Both the position numbers and the translations under genes were made by a program. Of a stretch of 5,316 nt of DNA, positions 1 through 5,316 are shown piece after piece. The notes beneath the pieces were generated by a model. The model saw nothing but the letters and a program-made list of their open reading frames with translations, did not search any database and had not been told where the DNA came from. The stretch is from an uncultured Prevotella sp. (lineage in GTDB: Bacteria > Bacteroidota > Bacteroidia > Bacteroidales > Bacteroidaceae). Within the stretch, counting starts at the first letter, position 1, and the number at the start of each line of letters is the position of its first letter. Location: contig CAJPPF010000151.1 of the NCBI GenBank assembly GCA_905372445.1, positions 1-5,316 on the forward strand. The letters run 5' to 3'.

Positions 1-1618
1 GGACATCCTCATTGTAAGAGAAGTTACCTACACCAGTCTTGAAGAGGATGTTCCCATTGGGTGCATAGCTTATCTTCATGGTTTCCTCTGTACCACTCTT
101 AACGGAAACAAGCCTGTCGAGATTGTCATAGCCGAAGGTTTCCTGCAGGTTGTCATTTCTCCTGCGTGACAACAGATTATTGGTATCACTATCGTATGCC
201 TCATCAAAATTTTCAAATATGATTTGCCCGCGTGCAATTCGACGGTTACTTTCATATCCCCGTGCATCGCGGGTCTGCGTGGCAGTGACTTTCCCCATAA
301 AAGATGTACTGCTTACAAGACCATCGTTACTCTCGACCTTATAGATGACCTTATCGCCTATGACTGATTGTGACTTGAAGCCATAGTCATCATACTGGTA
401 TGCCACTTCCAGTCCGCCAGGGTATGTCGTCTTGGACAGCTGGTTATTGCTGTTGTAGGAATATGCAAAACTATAGGTTCCATGTCCATCCACATTACGC
501 TTCTCCGTAATGATACGTCCGAATTTGTCATGGCTATATTCAACGGAATTATTATCCGCAGCCTGTTTTACTAATCTTAGCTTTTCATTACCTGTAGTGC
601 CATAAGTATAAACAATGGTTTTCTGTCCGATTTGAGTAGATGCCAAACGTCCCAGATTGTCATAGTTGTTGGTAGTCTTGACACCTCTTCCATCAGTCTG
701 TGTCAGCAATGTGCCATTAGCGGCGTATGTATAATTTGAAGTTCCAGCATCCGGATCAGAGAGTGATACCTGATTGCCGGCAACGTCGTAGGTCATAGTC
801 ACAGTAGAGCCTTGTGTCCTTACACTTCTTGGCTTGCCCACTGAAGAATATTGGTACTCTACCTCACAGACGGGATCGGTTGACCTGACGACATTTCCCC
901 ATGCGTCGAAAGTCTTTGTGTAGACACGTCCTGCAATGGTCGTAGTAACCGAACGATTGCCGTATGAATATGATGTCGACTTTCCTGAACTAAGTACATC
1001 TGTGATAACTCTTCCACGCTCATCATAAGTAAGCTTTTGCGTTATAGTAAGTTTTCCTATATTGTTCTCAACAAGTGAAACCTGCCCCTTTGCATTATAG
1101 GTTGTAGCCTTGGAAATACGCATTCCCTTGGCACCATACGTCTTCTGCAAGACCTCATGTCCTCCATCGTCATACACTACCGTTATGGAAGGCTTGCCAG
1201 TGGTGGATGTCTTTGTGTAATATTTATTGTCATTACTGGTACCCCAACCTGTTTCATAGGTTGTCTGTGTGCCGTCAGCCTGTAAGACGGTCAGTTTGCG
1301 TCCCCATCCGTCATAGGTATATTTAGTTGTCAGGACATTGGAAGGCTCCGTGACATCACTCTCTGTAAGCATATTACCCCATAAATCATACGTAAAGGTG
1401 TTGACGGCAGAAGATGGGTTGGTATAACTCTTAACGACGAAACGTCCCGATGCGTCATAATCATTGTATTTTGTTATTGTTTTTACTCCGTTTCCTGTGG
1501 TAACTGATGAAAGAATATTACCATACACATCGTATGTTGATGTAGTCTTGAGCGCCATATTGGTTCCGCTGTTCACGGTAGAAGAAAGCTCATTGCCCTT
1601 ATCATCATAACTATAAGT
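1..1618 (-). repeat. RHS/YD repeat region, continuing past the window edge
   Basis: From residue about 1065 to 1603, YD-type repeats recur every 17-47 residues, mostly 19-25. Clear cores begin at Y1068 (YDDKGN), Y1093, Y1118, Y1141, Y1166, Y1213, Y1238, Y1262 (YDERGR), F1301, Y1321, Y1341 (YDVAGN), Y1362, Y1383 (YDNLGR), Y1403, H1427, Y1473, Y1561 (YDNLDR) and Y1582 (YAPNGN). Such repeats wind into a hollow beta-strand cocoon. No DPxG-type RHS-core cleavage motif appears before the edge, so the core and C-terminal tip lie left of base 1. Confidence 0.93.
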
Positions 1619-4600
1619 TGTAACTGTTGTATGTGGCGCCGGGTCGTCAGCATGTTTCTGTGACATGGTTAATGTTGCAGGCAGCCAAATTCCAGACTTG
1701 TTCTGATAGCCGGAATAGGAAACCTTCTTATACATGTTGTCACCGTCATTTTTTACAGTCTCATCAACAAGGACGCCTTTTGATACATCATAGTTGGAAA
1801 GAGTTGTCGCCTTGTTGCCATCCAAATCCGTCATATCCTTCTTGGAAACATACGCAAAGTAATTCTTACCAGACTTTGATACGGAATATGTCGAGACAAC
1901 CGTGCTCATATCCTTTCCGACAAAGCTTGAGGTCTTGATTTCCGTTGGGATCCAGAGGTTCTCATCCCATTTGGTAATATTGGTCACTTCCTTTGTACCC
2001 AATGTTATGTTCTCGCTGGTTACCGTGTTGAAGCCAAGCATTCCCCTACCTGCAATGTGCAGTCTCAAGTCTTCGTAGAAATATGTAGTCACCTGACGAC
2101 CAACAGCTCCGTTGCAGTTCGTTACATTTGTCACAACCGACAGTGGAAGAGTATAGGTATTAACAGGGTATGTGCTTTTTATATTCTTTTTATAGACATT
2201 AGGGCTTGTAGCACTTGCATACTGGATGTAACTGCTGTTGCCCATACCGTCATATATATGTGTAATCTTCCCAACCTGCGATAGGTCATATCCTGACTTA
2301 TAGATATTGATTTTCTCGCTGTACGTATTATCAGCTCTGTTCAGCATTGTGCCGTAATTTGCAAGTTCCGGATATCCATCGCCATCAAAGTCGCCAAGGA
2401 AAATAGTTCTCTCATTAGCATCATCCTCTCTATTTTTAGTATAGCTGCTGACTAATTTCAGATTTGTACCTGTAGAATAGAGCCATCTAACCTGAGTGTT
2501 TGTATATTCATTCTTGAATTTAGGGAATCCTCGATACCTATATCCTGCTTTACAAACCATCACATCAGTGCGACCGTCATGATCTATATCGCAAGTCATC
2601 AAGGCAAATCTAATGTTATCTTTGTTGGATTTATGGTCTGCAACGCCAATGTCTACCGACTTTGTATGAGTAAAAGTACCATTACCATTGTTGTGTGCTA
2701 TCCAGAGACGGGATTCTCCAGACTTGTTGTATACGAAGTCAATTAATCCGTCACCATCGAAGTCGCCTTGCTGAATCCTCCAGTAATTGCCGAAGTCCGT
2801 CCCCGACTTTGTGTTATTTTCTGCAAATCTCGACGCTACAGCAGTACCTCCGTTATTGAAGTAAATCTTATAGCCGCCATTATACAGCAGTATCAGATCA
2901 GAGAGACCGTCGTTGTTATAGTCTCCAACACAAACTCTTTCAATGTCTTTGCTAACTCCTTGCGGCAAGGTGAGTTTTACTTCTGTAGAGTGTAGTTTCG
3001 TCCCACCGACAAATTGTACTATAGTACAAGGGTAATAATTGTCTTTTTTGCGTTGCTCCACACACACTACGTCATCCTTACCGTTGCCGTCAATATCAAA
3101 GGTTGCAAACAAAGGTGGTCTGTTCGCTGACTGGAGATTTACAGCAAAAGTATGTGTCAATTTACTCCTGCCGGCTACGACATCACTTCCAAAAACGAAA
3201 TAGAACTCAACCTGATTCCAAAGACCCGTTACCTTATTCTGGAATGGAAACACCAAATCACTATATCCATCTCCGTCAAAGTCCATGACCGATACCCCTC
3301 CAAACATGGACGTCATCACATCCATGGATATACCGGGAGGCAACACATAAACTAAAGGGGAATCGTAGATTACGTGTCCTGTAGATAAAAGTTTGCTTCT
3401 GCTGACATATACATACGTATAGTAGCTCCAACTACTGCCACCAGGCATGACGGCAGTTGTGACTTTCACAGGTGCTATCCTTATGATGTCACTGACTCCA
3501 TCGCCATTAAGGTCTGCCGAGAGAAATTGCTTACCGCTCTCCTCCACGAAACTATTGTCATCCTTTGCCGACACATCCAGCTGGGATGAGTGAACGTCAG
3601 AGGAAGGCAGGTATCGCCAAGAAAAATTAACAGGAAGCAGTTTTTCTCCCTTACCATTTGTCTCCTCAACCGCTACAAGACGTGTCCACTTGCAGTTAGA
3701 TTTATCAGAATTGTCATCATAGGTAAATTTGTATGTGCGATATACGGAATTGTTACTTGTCGCTGTAACGGACGAAAGACACACGTCCGTCTTTCCTTGC
3801 TGATCCTCAATAGCAAACGGTCTTTCATTCTCTCCAAGGCTCTTGTATACAAAGTTAATTTTATTGATAATCCCACGACTCTTGACAGAGTTCATGCCAT
3901 AGGTAATAGTAATAGGTCTAATACTTAGATTAGTGACTGCATACTCGTATGTGATGTAGTTATCGTATTTGTCAGTCGCCTTGTTGATATACCAGGAGGC
4001 TATACGTGCATAACCTTTTTTATTATTATATGCTATTTTGGAATTTGGGGAATTGCCATACTGGTAGGTCATACCAGTATTAGTTATGACCTCAAACCAT
4101 GTCGTTGTTGTACTATAAGTGTAGTTACCATGCACAACAACTTTTGTAAACGGATCTCCTTCTACATTATAAGTAGCTCCGTTTTGTCCTGATATACCAG
4201 ACTGGAGAACCAGCCGTTTACCATCAAGGTAAAAATTGTCGCTTGCTGTATAAGTAATTCCTGCTTGTTTGCCATCGTGGAACAAATCATATCCTCCCCT
4301 GGTAATTGCAGAGATACCTGTTATATTGAATCCATATCCTGCAAGTCCATAGCCACCATACTGACTATTGTAGGATAATCCTATCTGTGGTGTTAGAGAT
4401 CCTCCATTGGGAATTTCAAATTTCAGATTGTAAGTTGCAGCACCAGAACCACCGATTGAAGTACTTCCTTCAGGACTTCCAACAGAATATCCTGCATTGA
4501 GAACAGGTATGTCACTTGGTTCTATAGGCTCATATTCTATAGGGTGAGGGTCTGGATGCACAGGTTTTACAGGGTCAGGTTTTACAGGACCAAAATCTAT

Positions 4601-4810
4601 TATCTTCGCAGAAGATGGCTCGTATATTAAATGTTGTGCGGACGTGGTGTCTACCTGTGACATACTTCTTACAGACTCACCTCTATACAGACTGGCATTT
4701 GAGATTGTGTCCTGACTATTACTGAAACCGTGTGTAACCGCAGCCTGAATGTAGGTTGGCAAACAAAGTGTTAAAAGAAAAAGAAGATGCCGTATAATGT
4801 ATGCCTTCAT
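1..4810 (-). CDS. Large SpvB/TcdB-like, FG-GAP and RHS-repeat protein (probable toxin shell), 3' end beyond the window
   Basis: The open frame has at least 1603 codons, no stop, and leaves the window at base 1. Residues 1-23 are a Sec signal peptide ending YIQA before AVTHG. A proline-rich linker spans 75-99. An SpvB-type domain begins at about 101; its signature is at 120-171 (GGSGAATYNL, FEIPNGG, LTPQIGLSYNSQ, GYGFNITGISAITR), followed by FYLDGKRL at 193-200. Seven DxDxDG-type calcium loops of FG-GAP/VCBS repeats start at D433, D510, D572, D630, D683, D741 and D807. TcdB-like middle segments are at about 848-870 and 910-927 (YFYEDLRLHIAGRGMLGF). RHS/YD repeats fill about 1065-1603. In known families this order (SpvB, propeller, RHS) builds the B/C cocoon of Tc toxins or the shell of polymorphic RHS toxins around a C-terminal effector. 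The RHS core aspartyl-protease motif and the effector are not in view, so toxicity is inferred. ATG 4810 is chosen because it gives the signal peptide; the next Met is residue 50. Confidence 0.95.
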   Translation of the reverse strand, partial: MKAYIIRHLLFLLTLCLPTYIQAAVTHGFSNSQDTISNASLYRGESVRSMSQVDTTSAQHLIYEPSSAKIIDFGPVKPDPVKPVHPDPHPIEYEPIEPSDIPVLNAGYSVGSPEGSTSIGGSGAATYNLKFEIPNGGSLTPQIGLSYNSQYGGYGLAGYGFNITGISAITRGGYDLFHDGKQAGITYTASDNFYLDGKRLVLQSGISGQNGATYNVEGDPFTKVVVHGNYTYSTTTTWFEVITNTGMTYQYGNSPNSKIAYNNKKGYARIASWYINKATDKYDNYITYEYAVTNLSIRPITITYGMNSVKSRGIINKINFVYKSLGENERPFAIEDQQGKTDVCLSSVTATSNNSVYRTYKFTYDDNSDKSNCKWTRLVAVEETNGKGEKLLPVNFSWRYLPSSDVHSSQLDVSAKDDNSFVEESGKQFLSADLNGDGVSDIIRIAPVKVTTAVMPGGSSWSYYTYVYVSRSKLLSTGHVIYDSPLVYVLPPGISMDVMTSMFGGVSVMDFDGDGYSDLVFPFQNKVTGLWNQVEFYFVFGSDVVAGRSKLTHTFAVNLQSANRPPLFATFDIDGNGKDDVVCVEQRKKDNYYPCTIVQFVGGTKLHSTEVKLTLPQGVSKDIERVCVGDYNNDGLSDLILLYNGGYKIYFNNGGTAVASRFAENNTKSGTDFGNYWRIQQGDFDGDGLIDFVYNKSGESRLWIAHNNGNGTFTHTKSVDIGVADHKSNKDNIRFALMTCDIDHDGRTDVMVCKAGYRYRGFPKFKNEYTNTQVRWLYSTGTNLKLVSSYTKNREDDANERTIFLGDFDGDGYPELANYGTMLNRADNTYSEKINIYKSGYDLSQVGKITHIYDGMGNSSYIQYASATSPNVYKKNIKSTYPVNTYTLPLSVVTNVTNCNGAVGRQVTTYFYEDLRLHIAGRGMLGFNTVTSENITLGTKEVTNITKWDENLWIPTEIKTSSFVGKDMSTVVSTYSVSKSGKNYFAYVSKKDMTDLDGNKATTLSNYDVSKGVLVDETVKNDGDNMYKKVSYSGYQNKSGIWLPATLTMSQKHADDPAPHTTVTTYSYDDKGNELSSTVNSGTNMALKTTSTYDVYGNILSSVTTGNGVKTITKYNDYDASGRFVVKSYTNPSSAVNTFTYDLWGNMLTESDVTEPSNVLTTKYTYDGWGRKLTVLQADGTQTTYETGWGTSNDNKYYTKTSTTGKPSITVVYDDGGHEVLQKTYGAKGMRISKATTYNAKGQVSLVENNIGKLTITQKLTYDERGRVITDVLSSGKSTSYSYGNRSVTTTIAGRVYTKTFDAWGNVVRSTDPVCEVEYQYSSVGKPRSVRTQGSTVTMTYDVAGNQVSLSDPDAGTSNYTYAANGTLLTQTDGRGVKTTNNYDNLGRLASTQIGQKTIVYTYGTTGNEKLRLVKQAADNNSVEYSHDKFGRIITEKRNVDGHGTYSFAYSYNSNNQLSKTTYPGGLEVAYQYDDYGFKSQSVIGDKVIYKVESNDGLVSSTSFMGKVTATQTRDARGYESNRRIARGQIIFENFDEAYDSDTNNLLSRRRNDNLQETFGYDNLDRLVSVKSGTEETMKISYAPNGNILFKTGVGNFSYNEDV
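1991..2278 (-). other. TcdB-type middle region
   Basis: Residues about 845-940. GKITHIYDGMGNSSYIQYA (847-865) resembles the start of the TcdB middle domain, in which a propeller exit strand is followed by a GN-containing turn. YFYEDLRLHIAGRGMLGF (910-927) matches the RGxLGF signature of the second half. This links the propeller to the RHS repeats and distinguishes the protein from plain RHS/WapA-type toxins. The assignment rests on motif recognition by eye. Confidence 0.7.
2366..3514 (-). repeat. Seven FG-GAP/VCBS repeats with calcium-binding loops
   Basis: Loop starts by residue: D433 (DLNGDGVSD), D510 (DFDGDGYSD), D572 (DIDGNGKDD), D630 (DYNNDGLSD), D683 (DFDGDGLID), D741 (DIDHDGRTD) and D807 (DFDGDGYPE). 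Spacing is 77, 62, 58, 53, 58 and 66 residues, about one propeller blade each. Seven loops suggest a complete seven-bladed beta-propeller, the fold that gates the cocoon in Tc-toxin B subunits. The seventh loop ends in Glu815 instead of Asp, a conservative change that should still bind calcium. Fold and gating role come from family knowledge; the loops are seen directly. Confidence 0.92.
3521..4510 (-). other. SpvB/TcdB-like N-terminal domain
   Basis: Residues about 101-430. The family signature starts with a glycine-rich strand (G120-Y127), then IPNGG at 133-137, LTPQIGLSYNS at 139-149, and GYGFNITGISAITR at 158-171. Further conserved-looking pieces are NFYLDGKRLVLQ (192-203), a YQYG strand (249-252) and YITYEYA (285-291). 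In Salmonella SpvB and in Tc-toxin B subunits this domain forms part of the shell next to the beta-propeller. It is not the ADP-ribosyltransferase part of SpvB, which would be C-terminal. Confidence 0.85.
4514..4588 (-). repeat. 15-base tandem repeats encoding a proline-rich pentapeptide linker
   Basis: Residues 75-99 of the RHS protein divide into five units of five residues: PVKPD, PVKPV, HPDPH, PIEYE, PIEPS. At DNA level the first two units share 13 of 15 bases (CCTGTAAAACCTG), and the last two share CCTATAGAA. The segment lies between the signal peptide region and the SpvB domain. It is probably an extended, stiff spacer that sets the shell off from its N-terminus. Charge changes from basic (K77, K82) to acidic (E92, E94, E97). 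Confidence 0.8.
4742..4810 (-). other. Signal peptide of the RHS protein
   Basis: Residues 1-23: a basic start (MKAYIIRH), a hydrophobic core (LLFLLTLCLP), and small residues at a likely signal peptidase I site after A23 or A24. Cys16 sits in LTLC, which is a poor lipobox, so a lipoprotein is less likely. Its own Sec signal means that the large protein reaches the periplasm independently of the small one. Confidence 0.85.
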
Positions 4811-4812
4811 TA
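4808..4812 (-). promoter_or_regulatory. TAATG stop/start overlap coupling the two genes
   Basis: On the minus strand the TAA stop of the small T9SS-tagged gene (4812-4810) shares its last A with the ATG of the RHS gene (4810-4808). There is no intergenic space for a promoter or terminator. The sequence before the ATG is A-rich (AAGAAA) and has no Shine-Dalgarno match, as is usual in Bacteroidota. One-base overlaps of this kind commonly give termination-reinitiation, so translation of the two proteins is probably coupled. The overlap is seen directly; the coupling is inferred. Confidence 0.8.
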
Positions 4813-5046
4813 TTTCTTTATGATTTTCCATGTTGTCGAGTTATTGTTGATAGTAATTCTGAGTAGGTAGATACCTGTCGGCTGATCGCTGATGTTAATA
4901 TCTATATTATCAGTCTTTACAATCTCTGTCAAAATTTGTGCTCCCTGAAGCGTGTATACCTCTAACAAGCATTTATCCGTCTCTTTTAGTCCGGAAATAC
5001 ATATTTTCAAAACTCCTTCAGTAGGATTTGGGTATATCTTTATAGA
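4810..5046 (-). other. T9SS type A C-terminal sorting domain
   Basis: Residues 67-144 of the small protein. The hallmarks are the YPNP turn (Y71-P74) followed by TEG, alternating hydrophobic strands (VLKICISGL, CLLEVYTLQG), the G124-I-Y126 motif and a lysine-rich terminus. Domains of this family direct cargo from the periplasm through the T9SS translocon, and are usually cleaved and replaced by a lipopolysaccharide anchor. At about 78 residues the length is normal for the family and the domain is complete. Confidence 0.93.
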
Positions 5047-5244
5047 ATGGTCACGTAGCATGTCAGAGAAGTTTTGATCTTCCTGAGAAAAGTTTTGCTC
5101 CTTTGCCATAGCCTTTGGAACAGACATAACAATTTCACGTTTTATACGATTACCAGAGGCATCATAACTATATCTAATTCTTCCTTGTGCAGAACATACG
5201 ACAGGCAATAAAGCCAGATAAAACAATAAGTAAAATCTTTTCAT
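4810..5244 (-). CDS. Small exported protein with one RHS/YD-like motif and a type A T9SS sorting domain
   Basis: A 144-residue protein that is probably exported to the periplasm and then carried across or onto the outer membrane by the type IX secretion system. Residues 1-19 form a Sec signal peptide: basic MKR, a hydrophobic stretch, and a cleavage site after CSA before Q20. The mature N-terminus has one RHS/YD-like motif (Y25 to K35, core YSYDASGNRIK). A polar linker (39-66) holds a QNFS duplication. Residues 67-144 match the Por_Secre_tail family: IKIYPNPTEG at 68-77, the GIYLLRI strand at 124-130, and a basic end, KIIKK. ATG at 5244 is the only start that keeps the signal peptide, because an in-frame TAA lies at 5265-5263. 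The stop overlaps the start of the downstream RHS gene. The protein is too small to have enzymatic content beyond tag and motif. The T9SS assignment is strong; its role as a partner of the RHS protein is inference. It could instead be a remnant of a longer RHS gene. Confidence 0.93.
   Translation of the reverse strand: MKRFYLLFYLALLPVVCSAQGRIRYSYDASGNRIKREIVMSVPKAMAKEQNFSQEDQNFSDMLRDHSIKIYPNPTEGVLKICISGLKETDKCLLEVYTLQGAQILTEIVKTDNIDINISDQPTGIYLLRITINNNSTTWKIIKK
5065..5097 (-). repeat. Short in-frame duplication in the linker (QNFS twice)
   Basis: The 12 bases 5086-5097 and 5065-5076 differ at one position and encode Q50-S53 and Q57-S60, 21 bases apart. They lie in the linker between the YD motif and the sorting domain. 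This looks like a small slippage-type duplication that kept the frame; no function can be read from it. Confidence 0.55.
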
Positions 5245-5258
5245 ACTCGTTCTATCAT
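5241..5258 (-). other. Five-codon upstream mini-ORF overlapping the first gene's start
   Basis: Minus-strand ATG at 5258-5256 reads M-I-E-R-V and stops at TGA 5243-5241. That stop overlaps the ATG of the T9SS-tagged gene in an ATGA arrangement. The overlap is seen directly. Whether the mini-ORF is translated or regulates anything is unknown, and chance is the simplest explanation. Confidence 0.2.
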
Positions 5259-5316
5259 TATGTTAATGAATTCTTCTTTTCTAAAAATAACATTGTTTTA
5301 AAGCAGTATGCGAGCG
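5245..5316 (-). promoter_or_regulatory. A/T-rich leader upstream of the operon; promoter only weakly suggested
   Basis: These 72 bases before the first ATG hold no gene of normal size. On the minus strand, TATTTTTA (5289-5282) is one base off the Bacteroidota -7 consensus TAnnTTTG, but I see no TTTG at the expected -33 position, so the promoter call is weak and the real one may lie right of the window. TCATTA-TGT-TAATGA (5255-5269) is a short inverted repeat that could be chance in A/T-rich DNA. There is no Shine-Dalgarno sequence before ATG 5244. Confidence 0.25.

Noticed and set aside
76..543. Short frames at 76-267 (-), 150-344 (+) and 358-543 (-)
   Set aside because: All overlap the well-supported RHS repeat frame and have no independent support.
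1627..1938. A 103-codon open frame on the plus strand
   Set aside because: It is antisense to the RHS gene; its Ser/His/Gln/Cys-rich translation resembles no protein family and is what antisense of Tyr/Asp/Asn-rich repeat DNA gives.
2057..3355. Plus-strand open frames at 2057-2284, 2768-2995, 3103-3288 and 3152-3355
   Set aside because: All are 61-75 codons, antisense to the FG-GAP part of the RHS gene, without recognisable motifs.
3590..3928. A 112-codon open frame on the plus strand (and a shorter minus-strand one at 3673-3876)
   Set aside because: Both are out of frame with the continuous RHS gene, and their translations show no domain, signal peptide or sensible composition. They are shadow frames.
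4763..4765. Cys16 of the RHS protein, and Cys17 of the small protein, as lipoprotein acylation sites
   Set aside because: The residues before them (LTL and PVV) fit the lipobox poorly, and normal signal peptidase I sites follow at once.
1..4810. A possible frameshift or degraded gene in so long a repeat protein
   Set aside because: Codon-by-codon reading from 4810 to 2 gives no stop, and motifs from signal peptide to last YD repeat stay in one frame.
5255..5269. Inverted repeat TCATTA-TGT-TAATGA as an operator
   Set aside because: Six-base arms in A/T-rich leader DNA are expected by chance, and no regulator gene is in the window.
1..5316. CRISPR arrays, tRNA or rRNA genes, insertion-sequence ends, terminators
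   Set aside because: I saw no regularly spaced direct repeats, RNA gene signatures, terminal inverted repeats or GC hairpin followed by a T run; nearly all of the window is coding.

Overview
The window looks like chromosomal DNA from a Bacteroidota bacterium, most likely of the order Bacteroidales (Bacteroides/Prevotella-like). Three things point there: a typical C-terminal sorting domain of the type IX secretion system (T9SS), which is confined to this phylum; no Shine-Dalgarno sequence before either gene; and moderate-to-low GC. Nothing in the window fixes the genus.

Layout: everything is transcribed leftward (minus strand) as one apparent two-gene operon. Read in the direction of transcription, bases 5316-5245 are a 72-base A/T-rich leader. 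Bases 5244-4810 encode a 144-residue exported protein: a signal peptide, a single RHS/YD-like motif at the mature N-terminus, a short linker and a type A T9SS sorting domain. Its stop codon overlaps the next start codon (TAATG, 4812-4808). The second gene then runs uninterrupted for 1603 codons to the left edge of the window and is cut off there. I translated it by hand from base 4810 to base 2; the frame stays open and its repeats stay in register, so I see no frameshift.

The large protein has the order: Sec signal peptide (1-23), proline-rich pentapeptide linker (75-99), SpvB/TcdB-type N-terminal domain (about 101-430), seven calcium-loop FG-GAP/VCBS motifs (433-815), TcdB-type middle region (about 845-940), then at least 18 RHS/YD repeats (from about 1065 to the edge). 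This is the plan of a fused Tc-toxin B/C-like or polymorphic RHS toxin: a beta-propeller-capped RHS shell that normally encloses a C-terminal effector. The RHS core cleavage motif, the effector and any immunity gene would lie left of base 1 and are not visible.

How the genes may work together (inference): the large protein reaches the periplasm by its own signal peptide. The small protein carries the only T9SS sorting signal in view together with one RHS-like strand motif, and its translation is probably coupled to that of the large protein. It may therefore be an outer-membrane export or anchoring partner supplied in trans. The plus strand carries no gene I can support; its open frames are shadows of the large RHS gene.
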